DNA of 64,000 nt from Streptococcus cristatus ATCC 51100 (GCF_011612585.1 NZ_CP050133.1:1302001-1366000), one strand, 5' to 3'; numbered from the stretch's first letter, positions 19,201 through 30,373 are shown. Translations and numbers: made by a program. Notes: a model not told the origin generated them from the sequence alone.

Positions 19201-19923
19201 TCCAGACAGGATTCGCTCCCTCTCTGCTCCAAAATCACTGGTTTCATAGCCTAGAAGAAAGGTCTCTTCCAACCATTTCCGCGGATTACTAGTAGACTGG
19301 AGAAAACTATAAATACTATAAATCTGCTGGCGGAAACCAGAAATGTCCTTGCGCTTACCAGTGAAATTTTTGACCAAGCGACTAAATAATTCCTGCTGAT
19401 CACTCTCATAGTAGGTATCGAAAAGCTGGTCAAAGACTTCATTTTGCATAATGAGCTGCTCACTGGCCGACTGTAAAATCCGAAAATGCGGTGCCAACCC
19501 CAACAAATAGCCGTACTTATTGACTACTTTCTGTGTAAAAGCATCCATAGTACCAATATCCGCATTGGCAATCTCAGCTAACTGCTGGGCCAGATGCTGG
19601 CGGAGTTCCTGATCTGAAGTCTCCTTGAGTACCAGACTCAGCTCCTTCTCCAGTCGCTCCTTAAGCTCACCTGCTGCCTTGACAGTGAAAGTGGAGATGA
19701 AGAGTTGGCTGACCTCCACACCTCTGAGAATCTGGTCAATAATCCGCTGAACCATAACATAGGTCTTACCAGAGCCAGCCGAAGCCGAAACAAGAATATT
19801 CTGACCAGAGGAGTAGATAGCCTGGATCTGCTCTGGTGTGCGCTTTTGTGGCTTGTCAGAGGCAGCTTCCTCAGCCTGCTTGACTAGGATATCCTGCTCG
19901 TTTAAAAAGGGAATCCGTCTCAT
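16252..19923 (-). CDS. rexA: ATP-dependent helicase/nuclease subunit A (AddA/RexA)
   Basis: A 1223-residue UvrD-family helicase-nuclease, the motor subunit of the AddAB/RexAB recombination complex that processes double-strand ends at Chi sites. Visible: helicase motif [10 protein letters not shown] (about 46-54), motif [10 protein letters not shown], motif [14 protein letters not shown], motif [16 protein letters not shown], motif [13 protein letters not shown], and the C-terminal RecB-like nuclease with GILDGYLL and DYKTD. Everything needed for both activities is present. Its ATG overlaps the rexB stop by four nt (ATGA), so the subunits are coupled. Confidence 0.98.
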   Translation of the reverse strand: MRRIPFLNEQDILVKQAEEAASDKPQKRTPEQIQAIYSSGQNILVSASAGSGKTYVMVQRIIDQILRGVEVSQLFISTFTVKAAGELKERLEKELSLVLKETSDQELRQHLAQQLAEIANADIGTMDAFTQKVVNKYGYLLGLAPHFRILQSASEQLIMQNEVFDQLFDTYYESDQQELFSRLVKNFTGKRKDISGFRQQIYSIYSFLQSTSNPRKWLEETFLLGYETSDFGAERERILSGARQSLLDLEDFFQSHLAHEGQAFAGAKYQENVQAALDILTELTEQTKSEQLLDLIQRFLELAKASKHQAFTARVGKNADELKKELAQTYNEARKPLIERIKELDVRLYHLDFMEQHQAEALPLLDLLRDFVRDFSQAYLERKVAENAFEFGDISHFAIEILENYPEVRRFYQDKYHEVMVDEYQDTNHTQERMLELLARGNNRFMVGDIKQSIYRFRQADPQIFNDKFKLYQADPSQGKLIILKENFRSHIEVLEATNDVFKRLMDEEIGEIDYNETHYLVAGNPAKREPNPANQAEFLLYDGSADSEEEDSDQGLPSISAGEVALVIKEIIRLHNQEGVDFKDITLLTASRTRNDLILAEFDRHHIPIVPDDGETNYLQSVEVMVMLDTLRTINNPLNDYALTALLKSPMFDFDEDELARLALQASSTKSMENLYEKLRNALADQGLEPQLIHDELRKKLQHFQETLDDWRNYSKMHSLYDLIWKIYQDRFYYDMVGALPNGEQRQANLYALSLRANDYEKSSFKGLSRFISMIDRILKNEHDLASVPLAAPKNAVQLMTIHKSKGLEFKYVFLLNMDKAFNRQDSSSAIILSRKKGIGIKYIADVDVEAQDPHAPKQIRISMETLPYQQNAEELKLASLSEQMRLLYVAMTRAETKLYLVGKGKQAKLQERKWGSSQNGRLSSSLRSQLTNFQDWLYAIQSVFEKENLAYQTRFVTDQELTDEQIGLVEQADPIPVDDLTGNRQSEDIRRALDILENVDRLNSLYQAAIELPSVRTPSQIKKFYEPVMDSEGLDIMDAPRSYQTQLSFELPDFGKKKQVTGAQIGSAVHELMQRIPLDRPITKTSIRQALAQVQADAAVKKEIDLAKIEAFFAKELGQLIQHQANHLHREAPFAMLKQDPASGQDFVVRGILDGYLLFNDRIVLFDYKTDRYHEPTELVERYRAQLDLYAEALSRSYGLSQVDKYLILLGGAELQVVKVD

Positions 19924-22900
19924 TTATCCAACTCCTCCTTGATTTTTTCTAGCCAGGCTTGACGCAGCTTCTCGCCTGTCGGCCGTTTTTCGTACTGCTC
20001 AAGATTTAACTTGGTCAGCTGTCTAGCCTGCCCCAGATGGAGATTAGCTTCAAAGCCTGTGATGGCCTTAAACTGATCCACGTAAGGGGCAATGCTGCGC
20101 CCATTTTCTGTATAAGGATTGATGGCAAATCGACCAGCTAAAATGCCTTCTGCCACTTGCTGATAGAGGTAGGCATTGTAGGCCAAAATCACTTCTAATT
20201 CTTCCTTAGTCAGCAGATTAACCTTGCTTTTCTCATAGTTAGCTCCCAAGTCCTTGACCTGGTCAGCCAGAAAGAGGCCTTTGTAAACCTGACTTTTCAT
20301 GACTTGTTTCACAGCCTCGTCCAGTGCCTTAGTGTCCTTGAGGCTGGCTAGGGGCTCCGTCATCTGTAGGTACATGGCTCCGAAAATTCCCTTGTCCTCT
20401 TGGTATTCTGGCATTTCTCGGATAGCCGCTAGGTAGGTCGGCAACTGAGAGTTAAGCCCATTAAAGAACTTCTCAAAGCTGAATTTGGTATCGCCAGACT
20501 TGTAATCCACGACTCCCAGACTCCCCGTCTCCTTCAGACGATCAATTCGGTCCACCTTACCGCTAACTTGAAGAGCTCTGCCATTGTCCAAAAGCAAGAA
20601 AGGCCGAGCATCCCGACCAAAGTCAGTCTCCTCACCGATGACCTCCAGCCCATCCGACTGAGCCAAGATACGGCCAGTAGCCCGAGCCATATCCAATAGC
20701 AATCGGCGGGCAAACTGGGTCTCCCCATTTTCACCATAGATAGACTCAAACTCAGCCTCCCAGCTAGTCTCCTCCATAGCCCGTTGCAAGCGAGTGTCGA
20801 AATCCTGCTCCAAGTGCTCCTGCATAACCTTTTCAAAGATTCGGTGGAGGAAAATCCCGTGACTGCGCGCATCCGGCTGAATGGTCCACTCCTCCTGTAG
20901 CCGCAGGACATACTTAAGGAAATAGGAATACTGGTTTTTAAAATATTCATTGAGGGCAGAAGCTGATAGTTTTAAAGGCTGCTCTGAAGGATACAGAGCC
21001 TGAAGGGTTTCCGACTTGAGAGTCTCCGTCTTCAACTCCTTGCTGATCTGGGGAATGGAAATCCCTTCAGCTGCCAACTTCTTACGCAAGACTCGAATGG
21101 CCACTGCCCAAAAGGTCTGCTCCTCCAGTGTCCATTCGCGGTCAATATCCTCCTGATAGAGGTCAATCACGCGCGCCAACAGAGCCCGATAAGTCCCAAT
21201 ATCGTCACTGCTAGCCTGTGGCCGCTTGCTGATGATAGGTAGGGAAATAGGCGCTATTTCCAGCTCTGTCAGATAGGAAGACATGGCATCTTCTACTTCA
21301 TTGATTAAGACAGGGGCAGACAAAACCAAATCTTCTGTCGCTGAATTAAGCAAGGATAGCGCTGCAAAGCGATTTTTCTTGAGATTTTCACTGCTGGATA
21401 TCTGCAACTCAGCCTCGTCCCCAGTTGCTTGGTTTAAAGCCTGACGTTCCTCGTCACTGAGTAGACTTTTATTTTGCGCTAACTTAGGCAAGTGTTCCTG
21501 AGTCAACCCGATAGCATAGACATAAGGCGCAGCCATGGGTTCAATCAAATCATAGGACTGAACTGTCACCACGTCCACTGTCGCTGGTACAACTCGGTAC
21601 TTGGCCAGAAGCATGCCAGACAGAATCAGAGCCAGAAAATCATCGATCTTGAGCTTGCTACCATCAAACACCTGAGCAAGCTGCTCTAAGACATGGCAAA
21701 AGGTCTTCCAGACTTCCTCCTGCCGCTCTACTTCCTGCTGACTTGCATCTTCCAACAGCCCCATCAGATTGGCATCCAAGCGAACTTCTTTGATAAAATT
21801 GGTAAATTTAGCCAAGAGGCCAGCCACTGTATGACTGCGAGATTTGAAAAAGTCTAACAGAGGCGTGATAAGGCTGCGACGCATGACATTGAGCCGCTTC
21901 AGGTCAAATTTCTCCTGACGGTTAATGGTGAAATCTCTCCCCAGCTTGGCTGCTCCTTTAATTTCCGCAAAGCGAAGGTACTGCTCAAAACTATCCAGCT
22001 CCTCCTGACGCAAGCCGCCATACAGGCCGTTTTTTAAAAGATTGAGTAAATCTTCTGTCTGAAAATTATAGCGTTTCAACCGTTCCAGTGACTCTAAAAA
22101 CTGGACCAAAGGATGCTGAGCCATGGACTCAGACCGCCCTAAATAAAATGGAATTTGATACTGGTCAAAAATGGTCTTCAGCTGGAGCTGGTAGACCTCC
22201 ACATCACCCAAAAGCAGCCGGATATCCTTGTAGCGAGCGCCATCATGGAGCCGCTGACGAATGGACTTGGCCACATACTCTAGTTCTTCTTTTTGATTGC
22301 GCACCGACCAAATCTCTACGTGAGAGCGATCCTCCGCAGTCAATTCCACATGGGTTTCAGAAAAATCATAGCGACTCTCTAAAATCTTTGAAATCTTGCC
22401 AAAGGCATCATCCGACTGAATCGAATCTCCCGCTAGATACTCTGGCTTGATCTCATAAGTTTGAGCCAGCTTGAGCAAAAAGTCCACGCTGGCCTGGTAA
22501 AGATTGCCCTCACGAAAGGCTGTCCGGTAGGCTTTTTGACTAGCATAAACGCCAATGACAATCTCCACTCCCTTGCGATGCAGCAAATCTACTAGATATT
22601 CCTCCTCTGCTGAGAAGCGGGTAAATCCGTCAATAACCAGCGCGAGATTAGCCAATTCCCCATCCAAATCTCCAGCTAGAATATGCTGGGCAAAAATCGT
22701 GAGTTTAGAGGTCGCATCATAATTTCCCGCCTGAAGAGCAGCAGAAAAAGCCGTGAAAATCTTGAGCAAATCCTCGCGCTTCTCTGGCTCTTCTAGATGA
22801 TTCAAATCCGCAAAAGTCATCTGGGCTGTCTGAAGCTCATGATAAAGGTCTAGCAGTTGCTGGATAAATTGTGCATCCTTCTTGATCCGCCCATAAACCT

Positions 22901-23207
22901 TTAGTTCTCGATCATCCATTTCCGATAATATTCGGTAAAATAGCATACCTAGGCCAATGTCGTCCAAGGACTGTCCTTCCTGAACATCATTGAGGACAAA
23001 ATAGCGAGCCATCTGGGCAAAACGCGTCACTGTAATGGCAAAGGAAGCCTGATTTTCCAATTCCTCCAAAACTGCTCGCTCCTTTTCAAAAGAAAGGGAG
23101 TTGGGAGCTATATAAAAGACCCGCTTGCCGGCTGCTGCTAAGTCCTGAGCTTGCTTAACCAAATGCGCTGTCAAAGGACTGCGGATATCCGTATAAAGTA
23201 ATTTCAT
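19920..23207 (-). CDS. rexB: ATP-dependent nuclease subunit B (RexB)
   Basis: A 1095-residue partner of RexA. The C-terminal RecB-like nuclease has VDRIDRL and the catalytic VVDYKSGD. The N-terminus reads [15 protein letters not shown] and has no GxxGxGK loop, and the whole protein has only one cysteine (in TFCHVL), so the iron-sulphur cluster of Bacillus AddB is absent; the region before [12 protein letters not shown], where AddB has a cysteine, is [10 protein letters not shown]. This fits the streptococcal/lactococcal RexB type. The start is ATG at 23207; a TTG at 23228 is possible but has no better ribosome site. First gene of the rexB-rexA operon. Confidence 0.96.
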   Translation of the reverse strand: MKLLYTDIRSPLTAHLVKQAQDLAAAGKRVFYIAPNSLSFEKERAVLEELENQASFAITVTRFAQMARYFVLNDVQEGQSLDDIGLGMLFYRILSEMDDRELKVYGRIKKDAQFIQQLLDLYHELQTAQMTFADLNHLEEPEKREDLLKIFTAFSAALQAGNYDATSKLTIFAQHILAGDLDGELANLALVIDGFTRFSAEEEYLVDLLHRKGVEIVIGVYASQKAYRTAFREGNLYQASVDFLLKLAQTYEIKPEYLAGDSIQSDDAFGKISKILESRYDFSETHVELTAEDRSHVEIWSVRNQKEELEYVAKSIRQRLHDGARYKDIRLLLGDVEVYQLQLKTIFDQYQIPFYLGRSESMAQHPLVQFLESLERLKRYNFQTEDLLNLLKNGLYGGLRQEELDSFEQYLRFAEIKGAAKLGRDFTINRQEKFDLKRLNVMRRSLITPLLDFFKSRSHTVAGLLAKFTNFIKEVRLDANLMGLLEDASQQEVERQEEVWKTFCHVLEQLAQVFDGSKLKIDDFLALILSGMLLAKYRVVPATVDVVTVQSYDLIEPMAAPYVYAIGLTQEHLPKLAQNKSLLSDEERQALNQATGDEAELQISSSENLKKNRFAALSLLNSATEDLVLSAPVLINEVEDAMSSYLTELEIAPISLPIISKRPQASSDDIGTYRALLARVIDLYQEDIDREWTLEEQTFWAVAIRVLRKKLAAEGISIPQISKELKTETLKSETLQALYPSEQPLKLSASALNEYFKNQYSYFLKYVLRLQEEWTIQPDARSHGIFLHRIFEKVMQEHLEQDFDTRLQRAMEETSWEAEFESIYGENGETQFARRLLLDMARATGRILAQSDGLEVIGEETDFGRDARPFLLLDNGRALQVSGKVDRIDRLKETGSLGVVDYKSGDTKFSFEKFFNGLNSQLPTYLAAIREMPEYQEDKGIFGAMYLQMTEPLASLKDTKALDEAVKQVMKSQVYKGLFLADQVKDLGANYEKSKVNLLTKEELEVILAYNAYLYQQVAEGILAGRFAINPYTENGRSIAPYVDQFKAITGFEANLHLGQARQLTKLNLEQYEKRPTGEKLRQAWLEKIKEELDK

Positions 23208-23275
23208 ACCGTCTCTTTTCAACAACAAAATATAGAAATATTATATCATGTTTGTGAGAAAAAGGCTTTCTCTAA

Positions 23276-23301
23276 AAGAAAAAGCCCCGCCGAAGCGAGA
23301 C
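23276..23301 (-). terminator. tuf terminator
   Basis: On the minus strand GTCTCGC, a TTCG tetraloop, GCGGGGC and a T run, about 45 nt past the tuf stop. Confidence 0.9.
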
Positions 23302-23346
23302 TTTTCGTGTCTGATTTTATAATTGTTATCTGGGAACGAAATCGAA

Positions 23347-24543
<1,197 letters not shown>

Positions 24544-24614
24544 TTGAGTAAAAGCCTCCAATAAAATATATTTTATAGATAGACAGTAGGCAATACAGTC
24601 TAACTTTCCTTACT

Positions 24615-24642
24615 ATTTTATCAAATTTTACTGAAAATGCAA
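24615..24642 (-). promoter_or_regulatory. tuf promoter
   Basis: TTGCAT (24637-24642), 16 nt, TAAAAT (24615-24620) on the minus strand, about 70 nt before the tuf ATG. Confidence 0.75.
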
Positions 24643-24665
24643 GCCTTTTACACATTTTTTGTCAA

Positions 24666-25664
24666 TTATTCCTTATCTAGCTTATAGTAAGGCTGATTGG
24701 GAACAGAAGCACCAATACTGGAAGCATAAATCCATTCTTTCTCTTCTAGTTGAGCGAAATTTTCAGCTTTTCCTGTCAAGATGACACCAGAGAAAGTTAA
24801 TTGATCCCGATTTTCTGCTTCACGAATATCTAGCTGACCAAATTTCTTGAGATAGGACTCCACATCATTGTACGTGTTGTACCCACTAACACTTGGGAAA
24901 AGATTTTTATCTGCCTTTTTCAGATAATCCAAGAAAGTCTGCTGCTCTTTCTTAGCCTCTTTTGCCTTCTTTCTAACATCTGAATCATAAGTAAAGAGAA
25001 GACCAGCGTTAGCTCCGTAAGTCGTCTTAGGATCAGTGCGCAATGCCCCAGTATTGTCAACATCTTCTGACTGACTGCCAATCCAGTACCAGTTAATCTT
25101 GAGATTGTTCGGTATCATCTTCTGGATTTCCTTATAAGTATAAGCTTTATCAAAAGTCAAAGCTACTTCCACCAATTGATTTGGCATTTCTTTGACAGAA
25201 GCCAACTCCTTAGGTATAGAATTACTATCCTTTGTCCCTTTGACATTGATATTATAGAAGACCGGATATTTTTGACGCAGGGTTCGCGTATAGGTTCCTG
25301 AGAGAGACAAATAAGTCCCTTCCGCAGTCGGATCTCTAAAAGCACCTATGAGTGAATAGTTCCCCTCATAGGAAGGATAAGCCACCTTCACTCCATCTAA
25401 ATCTTTGAAACGATCAGAATGTAAGGTTCCTGAAAACAAAGAATTTTGAGTGTAGTAAAGACTGTCATAGTCAACATTAGGGTAGGCGATTTCCGACATA
25501 ACTTCGTACTCTTTCTGCAAATTTCGACCATTACTCGAGGCTAATTCTATCAATCCCTTTCCTAGTAAAAGCAATAAAGCTAAGGAGACAAGACTACTGA
25601 TGGCAACTGTCTTCCAAAGTCGTTTCCGTTTACTTTTCTTCGCTAAAATTTCAAATGTTTCCAT
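24666..25664 (-). CDS. Membrane-anchored sigma factor regulator (anti-sigma-like)
   Basis: A 332-residue protein: a basic cytosolic N-terminus (residues 1-17, KKSKRKRLWK), one membrane helix (about 18-37), and an extracytoplasmic region of roughly 290 residues. The layout and the pairing with a sigma factor fit the sigma-regulator N/C-terminal families (Sigma_reg_N and Sigma_reg_C) found with some Firmicute ECF sigma factors. The cytosolic part is too short to be a classical zinc anti-sigma domain and has no His-Cys motif. The ATG overlaps the sigma factor stop by 14 nt, so the two are translationally coupled. The inducing signal is unknown. Confidence 0.75.
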   Translation of the reverse strand: METFEILAKKSKRKRLWKTVAISSLVSLALLLLLGKGLIELASSNGRNLQKEYEVMSEIAYPNVDYDSLYYTQNSLFSGTLHSDRFKDLDGVKVAYPSYEGNYSLIGAFRDPTAEGTYLSLSGTYTRTLRQKYPVFYNINVKGTKDSNSIPKELASVKEMPNQLVEVALTFDKAYTYKEIQKMIPNNLKINWYWIGSQSEDVDNTGALRTDPKTTYGANAGLLFTYDSDVRKKAKEAKKEQQTFLDYLKKADKNLFPSVSGYNTYNDVESYLKKFGQLDIREAENRDQLTFSGVILTGKAENFAQLEEKEWIYASSIGASVPNQPYYKLDKE

Positions 25665-26262
25665 TTTTATATCCTTTCTTTTCCAATTTATGGCGGAGCT
25701 TAATTCGGCTACGCATGAGTTGTACTTTCACTTTACTTACAGAATACGACATAATTTGAGCGATTTCCTTTACTGTAAAATTTTGGAAATAATAAAGATC
25801 TAAAAGCATTGCTTCCTTAGTTGGGAGCTCTTCTATCGTCAACCTTAACAGCTCATAATGGTCGTTCTCAAATGGTTGAATCACATCTTGTTTGAAAAAT
25901 TCCTTTTGCAAAATTTCTAGATAATGCTGATCGCGCCTATAGCGATCGATGTAGCGGCGGATGGAAACCCGATACATCCAAGCTCGCATCTTCTCTGCTG
26001 GGATGACCAGATCAGTCTCTAACATTTTGACAAAAACATCCTGTACCACATCTTCTGCCTCGGCCTTAGAAGCTCCTGACTTTTGCAAGTAGAAAACAAT
26101 CTCTCGGGCAAAGCCAATCAAGATGTTTTCGTATTCATCCAGTTTGATAATCTCACCTCCCCACAACTTCTCCTCAAATCTCTCCTTACTTGCATTCCTT
26201 AAAAAAGCAGAATAATAGTAAAAAGTCTTTCTAATCCAAAGCTCGCAGCTGCTACTTTTCAT
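25651..26262 (-). CDS. ECF-type RNA polymerase sigma factor
   Basis: Region 2 (EDVVQDVFVKMLE, AWMYRVSIRRYIDRYRR) and region 4 (LPTKEAMLLDLYYFQNFTVKEIAQIMSYSVSKVKVQLMRSRIKLR) are clear, and regions 1 and 3 are lacking, as in group 4 (ECF) sigma factors. The longest frame gives 203 residues, but the ATG at 26262 has no ribosome site. GGGGAGGTGAG lies before codon 38 and AGGAG before a TTG at 26166, so the true protein is probably about 165-171 residues, the usual ECF length. An anti-sigma-like gene overlaps its end. ECF sigma factors are uncommon in streptococci. Confidence 0.88.
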   Translation of the reverse strand: MKSSSCELWIRKTFYYYSAFLRNASKERFEEKLWGGEIIKLDEYENILIGFAREIVFYLQKSGASKAEAEDVVQDVFVKMLETDLVIPAEKMRAWMYRVSIRRYIDRYRRDQHYLEILQKEFFKQDVIQPFENDHYELLRLTIEELPTKEAMLLDLYYFQNFTVKEIAQIMSYSVSKVKVQLMRSRIKLRHKLEKKGYKNGNI

Positions 26263-26316
26263 TTGATACTACTTTTCTCTATTCAATACTTTTCTATTCT
26301 TCCCCCTTTCTACTAG

Positions 26317-26346
26317 TATAACGAATAGAAAGTCATTTTGGTTACA
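26317..26346 (-). promoter_or_regulatory. Candidate ECF-type autoregulatory promoter
   Basis: On the minus strand TGTAAC (26341-26346), 17 nt, CGTTATA (26317-26323), upstream of the sigma gene. The AAC -35 core and CGT -10 core are the hallmarks of promoters read by ECF sigma factors, which normally activate their own gene. A sigma-A reading is poor: TATACT is present, but the nearest -35-like TTGTAA would need a 21-nt spacer. Confidence 0.55.
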
Positions 26347-26366
26347 AAAGTTTAAAAGACGACAAA

Positions 26367-26399
26367 GAAACCCCAGATAGATTGAAACTATCTAGGGTT
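26367..26399 (-). terminator. Terminator of the DUF805 gene
   Basis: AACCCTAGATAG, loop TTTCAAT, CTATCTGGGGTT and TTCTTT on the minus strand, just after the DUF805 stop. It insulates the sigma factor unit. Confidence 0.85.
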
Positions 26400-26414
26400 G
26401 ATATCTTATAGATT

Positions 26415-27350
26415 TTATTGAGAGATTGACTCTGAGTTGTTGATTTGTTCAGAAGCAGTTCCCAGAGCCTGTTCTGCAGTTTCAGCTTGAGACTGATGAG
26501 CTTCTACTGAATGAACTGATTCAGCTGGTTCTGAAACTGATGCTGAGAATGCTGATTGAGTTGATTCTTGAGTTTGGGCTTGGCTAGCAGCAAACGGTTG
26601 AGTTGGCTGGTTCACTTGATTCTGACCAAAAGGTTGCTGAGGCTGACCAAATCCTTGATTTTGAACTGGTGCTTGTTGCTGAGCAAATGGTTGCTCTTGG
26701 TTAACAGGCTGACTAAACTGTTGGTTTTGAGCTGGCTGTTGAACTTGACCAAATTGTTGGTTTTGTGTCGGCTGTTGTTGTCCTTGGAATCCAGGCTGAA
26801 CAAACTGTTGGTTTTGAACTGGTTGTTGAGCTTGACCAAATTGCTGACCTTGGAATCCTTGTTGACCATAAGGAGCCCCTTTAACTTGCTGAGCTGGTTT
26901 GCTAGCTTGGCAAAGCAAGACAATTAAAGCAATACCACATGGCAGAGAAACCAAAGCAGCTAAAATATTCAAAACTGGAATGAAAGAAGCTATTGTTGGC
27001 CCTACTCCCAGAAAAATAAATGCCCAGTGGAAGCCAGCGTCGCGAAGACGACGAACTGTGATAGCAAGATGGGGAACGATCGTTGCAAGTCCATAGATGG
27101 CAAGCAAGAACATGATGAACGCAGCCAAACCAGCGCCAGCCATAGCTCCAGATAAATCAGGTTCATAATCGTACAATCCCGCATAATAAATTTCACTAAA
27201 AAGTGGAATAAGGAAACCGAAAAAGGCAATCAACGAAAATGGTAAGGTAATCAAAAAATTACATAGGACAACCCACCAGTAATCCGAACGGCTTGAACGA
27301 CCACTAAAGTCTGCATAACGAGTCCAAAATTTTTTATAAGCAGAAAACAT
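26415..27350 (-). CDS. DUF805 membrane protein with Gln-rich tail
   Basis: A 311-residue protein. The N-terminal half is a DUF805-type domain: FSAYKKFWTRYADFSGRSSRSDYWW, then four membrane helices with the VRRLRDAGFHW signature. From about residue 155 the tail consists of repeats rich in Gln, Asn, Pro, Phe and Gly (FGQ, QNQQF, QPGFQGQQ), then a Ser/Ala/Glu-rich end. The ATG at 27350 follows AAGGAGAT; the frame is open to 27386. The tail is low-complexity and probably disordered; whether it faces the cytosol or the wall is not clear. Function unknown. It is a single-gene unit between comEC and the sigma operon. Confidence 0.8.
   Translation of the reverse strand: MFSAYKKFWTRYADFSGRSSRSDYWWVVLCNFLITLPFSLIAFFGFLIPLFSEIYYAGLYDYEPDLSGAMAGAGLAAFIMFLLAIYGLATIVPHLAITVRRLRDAGFHWAFIFLGVGPTIASFIPVLNILAALVSLPCGIALIVLLCQASKPAQQVKGAPYGQQGFQGQQFGQAQQPVQNQQFVQPGFQGQQQPTQNQQFGQVQQPAQNQQFSQPVNQEQPFAQQQAPVQNQGFGQPQQPFGQNQVNQPTQPFAASQAQTQESTQSAFSASVSEPAESVHSVEAHQSQAETAEQALGTASEQINNSESISQ
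26605..26880 (-). repeat. Tandem Gln-rich coding repeat in the DUF805 tail
   Basis: Degenerate direct repeats of a roughly 50-60 nt unit encoding FGQ.QQP.QNQQF and QPGFQGQQ. The near-identical blocks around 26700-26745, 26740-26790 and 26800-26850 (all containing TGTTGGTTTTG on the plus strand) are the clearest copies. Such tracts change length by slippage. Confidence 0.7.
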
Positions 27351-27456
27351 AGAAATCTCCTTTAAATTTTTATTAATAAGATTCATTGTATCATAATTTT
27401 AGCTCGAAATCAAGGTAAGTTAATCTCGGATTGCTCTTAGAGCAAGGAAACAGGGG

Positions 27457-29697
27457 TTACTTTACCGTTTCGATTTCCCATGAACCCCAGCCACGGAAGC
27501 GAATAGCTCCTTGCTCATCTGTACGGAAAATCTGTGTCTGAATGTTCTTAAATCTGTCCAGAGTTTCCTGATGAGGATGCTTGTAGCGGTTATTCCTACC
27601 TGCAGAAATGAGGGCAATTTTGGGCTGAAGCTGATGTAAAAATTCTGGGCTAGAGGATCCTTTAGAACCGTGGTGTCCTGCTTTTAAGACATCCACCTTG
27701 AGTTGCGGAAAACGCCGCATCAAGGTAGCTTCGCCTTTCTCCTCTAAATCTCCCGTAAACAAAAAGCTGGTTCCAAAAAATTGTCCATATAAGACGACAG
27801 AGTCGTCATTACTGCCGTCGCCCGTCTCCTCAGGATAAAGAACTTGCAATGCTCCATCAAAAATCGGAAAGTTATCTCCTACTTCTACCGCATGAACTCT
27901 TGTTTGCATACGCTCCAGTTTCTCCACAAAATCCGACTGGGTCAAACTTCCCTTAGATACATAAATTTCCTTTATAGAAAAATGCTTGGCTACTTCCAGC
28001 ATATCTCCCATATGGTCCGTATCGGTGTGGGTCAAAACCAGCACATCCAAGCGGCTCACTCCCCGACTTTTCAGATAGGGAATCAAGGTCTTTTCTGCAT
28101 TTGTCGAAAAAATCCGCTTCTGCCATGCTTCTTTCTTGCCAATCTCCACTCGACCACCTACATCAATCAGAACAGATTTTCCCCGCCAATCGCGCAAGAA
28201 AATGCTATCCCCCTGCCCAATATCAATAACTGTAATTTCATTTTGTAGAGGATGCTTTGTGAGAAAAAATAGCAGAGCAAGAACCAAGCTAAGTAAGGTC
28301 ACAACTTTCTTCTGTCTGCGAAAATCATAGAGCAAGCCAAGAGTGATAAGCAGGCCTAGCATCATCCAGATAGATGGCTGACCGAAAATCACTGGTCGAG
28401 AAGAAATAGAGGCTGTCCAACGGATTAGCCCTTCCAGCAGTTCAAATAAGACATTGACCTGAGTGATTTTCAAAAGAGGTGATAGGACAAAAATAAAGGT
28501 CAGGGCTGGAAGCATAAAAAGATCAAAAACAACTGAGAATAGAAAGGTCAGCAGAATAGACCAAGGCTGAAACTCTGAAAAATAGAAAATCAGAATCGGC
28601 AAAATTCCCAGTGAAATGGTCAAACTTTCTGCCAGCACCTTTCTCATAGAAGGTAAATGCTCAAAATCCATGACAGAGATGACAAAAGCATAGGCACAGG
28701 AAAGAACGCCACCCGTCGTCAAGAGAAAATTGGGCATGAACATGGCTAAGAGCATGATTGTCAAAGCAAAGTTGTCCAGCTTAGTCACACCAAACTGCGA
28801 GAGCAGCTTTTGTACTAAACTCCTCACGACCGATACTGAAAAGCCCGTCAAACCCGCATAGAGGAAGGAAAAGGGCAGCTGTATCCAATCAACGGTCTCT
28901 CTTTTCAAACCAGATTTGAGGAGAATTCTGCGAAAACCATCCATGAAATAGCCGACCTGCATGCCCGATAGGGCAAAGAGATGGATAATCCCCAGACTAG
29001 AATAAAGTTCATTCATCTCAGCAAAATCTGTGTCCAAATCACCAAACAAAAGTCCAGTCATATAGTGGCTCATGGGGCTAGGAAAATTTTCCTTGATATA
29101 AACCAAGGCTTTTCTGCGCCAGACCGACAGCCAGTCCCAAGGATTAAGACTGCTAAAATGCTGACTGGACTTGATTTGATTGATTTTCAAAATCCTGTAA
29201 ATCCCCTGCGTTTTTAGATAAGCCCGATAGTCAAAGCCTGAAAAATTGCGCTGGTCTTCTGCTAAACTAAGATCTCCATCAATCTCCAAAAGCAGTTGAT
29301 CGCTCAGCTTTTGAAAAGCGATTTTTCCCTTTTCTGACTGGATTTTATAAAAGGCCTGATAAGTTCGACCATTAGAATGACCGCGAAAAGAAAGCGAGTC
29401 GCCATTGACTTTGATTGTATCTGGCTTGATCACAATGGCAGAGATGGTTTTCGGCTCATCTTGAAAGGCTTGATTAGCCATTTCTCTCCGAAATAGGAAA
29501 AATCCTGTAAAGAGACTCAAAAGCACCAAAACAAGCAGACTATTTCTAGTCGAATAAAGCCAAAAGAGCCGAACAAGGAGGACTGCTAAACCTAGATAGG
29601 CTAGTAGACTACTAGTGTAAATCGCAAAGTAGGTCAGCACCAGCAAAAGACAAAAATAGATGGGTTTGATGGGAAGTTTATTTATCCACTGTGACAT
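27457..29697 (-). CDS. comEC: DNA internalisation channel protein ComEC/Rec2
   Basis: A 746-residue polytopic protein that moves single-stranded DNA across the membrane during transformation. It has N-terminal helices and a DUF4131-like OB region (FSGFDYRAYLKTQGIY), the Competence domain with LFGDLDTDFAEMNELYSSLGIIHLFALSGMQ-type signature, many membrane helices, and a C-terminal metallo-beta-lactamase-like domain with HTDTDHMGD, FLFTGDLEEKGE and GHHGSKGSSS. Full length, with no breaks, so natural competence is likely functional at this step. Its start overlaps the comEA stop by 20 nt. Confidence 0.97.
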   Translation of the reverse strand: MSQWINKLPIKPIYFCLLLVLTYFAIYTSSLLAYLGLAVLLVRLFWLYSTRNSLLVLVLLSLFTGFFLFRREMANQAFQDEPKTISAIVIKPDTIKVNGDSLSFRGHSNGRTYQAFYKIQSEKGKIAFQKLSDQLLLEIDGDLSLAEDQRNFSGFDYRAYLKTQGIYRILKINQIKSSQHFSSLNPWDWLSVWRRKALVYIKENFPSPMSHYMTGLLFGDLDTDFAEMNELYSSLGIIHLFALSGMQVGYFMDGFRRILLKSGLKRETVDWIQLPFSFLYAGLTGFSVSVVRSLVQKLLSQFGVTKLDNFALTIMLLAMFMPNFLLTTGGVLSCAYAFVISVMDFEHLPSMRKVLAESLTISLGILPILIFYFSEFQPWSILLTFLFSVVFDLFMLPALTFIFVLSPLLKITQVNVLFELLEGLIRWTASISSRPVIFGQPSIWMMLGLLITLGLLYDFRRQKKVVTLLSLVLALLFFLTKHPLQNEITVIDIGQGDSIFLRDWRGKSVLIDVGGRVEIGKKEAWQKRIFSTNAEKTLIPYLKSRGVSRLDVLVLTHTDTDHMGDMLEVAKHFSIKEIYVSKGSLTQSDFVEKLERMQTRVHAVEVGDNFPIFDGALQVLYPEETGDGSNDDSVVLYGQFFGTSFLFTGDLEEKGEATLMRRFPQLKVDVLKAGHHGSKGSSSPEFLHQLQPKIALISAGRNNRYKHPHQETLDRFKNIQTQIFRTDEQGAIRFRGWGSWEIETVK

Positions 29698-30373
29698 AGT
29701 CTTTTAACTTTTCTAAGGTTTTTGCACCGATTCCTGAAACATTTTTCAGCTCGTCTACTGACTTAAATTTACCATTTGCTTCTCGATAAGCAATGATGTC
29801 TTGCGCCTTCTTTTGACCGATGCCTGAAACTGTCTGAAGTTCAGCTTCGGTCGCCGTATTGAGATTGACCAAGCCAGACTTCCCTTTTGCCTTTTCTCCA
29901 TTTCCAGCGGGCGTCTGACTAGCTTGCGTCACATCTGCCCCTTCCTCACCGACTTTAGCTACATAGACAACTGCCTCATCTGTTAATTTTTGTGCTTGGT
30001 TGATGGATTTTGACTCGGCATCTGGCAATAGGCCACCTGCTTTTTGTAGGGCATCATGCACACGCGCTCCTGCCTGCAACTGATAAACTCCTGGATTTTT
30101 GACAGCCCCTTTGACATCAACTGTTACTTCTTTCTCAGATTCCTCTGGATCCATATCTTTTTCTGAATCGATTTTTTCTTGATTCGCACTTCTTTTTTCT
30201 GCATTGGTTTCAGATGAAGCTGATGTAACCACTTCCTGAGCCAGTGCGCTGACCTGATTCTGTGGCTGAGCATTGCCCTTCAGCAAGAAAAAGCCAGCCA
30301 AGACGACTCCTATCAAAGAAAGTCCAATAAATATCTTGTATTCCTTTAATTTTTCAACTATTTCTTCAAACAT
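29678..30373 (-). CDS. comEA: Competence DNA receptor ComEA
   Basis: A 231-residue membrane-anchored DNA-binding protein. After a single N-terminal membrane helix (about residues 12-31) and an acidic, Ser/Glu-rich linker come an SLBB domain (VDVKGAVKNPGVYQLQAGARVHDAL region) and a C-terminal pair of helix-hairpin-helix motifs (VSGIGQKKAQDI and VSGIGAKTLEKL) that bind double-stranded DNA outside the membrane. It is the first gene of the comEA-comEC late competence operon, with a com-box 22 nt before its ATG and AAGGAG as ribosome site. Confidence 0.97.
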   Translation of the reverse strand: MFEEIVEKLKEYKIFIGLSLIGVVLAGFFLLKGNAQPQNQVSALAQEVVTSASSETNAEKRSANQEKIDSEKDMDPEESEKEVTVDVKGAVKNPGVYQLQAGARVHDALQKAGGLLPDAESKSINQAQKLTDEAVVYVAKVGEEGADVTQASQTPAGNGEKAKGKSGLVNLNTATEAELQTVSGIGQKKAQDIIAYREANGKFKSVDELKNVSGIGAKTLEKLKDYVTVDK

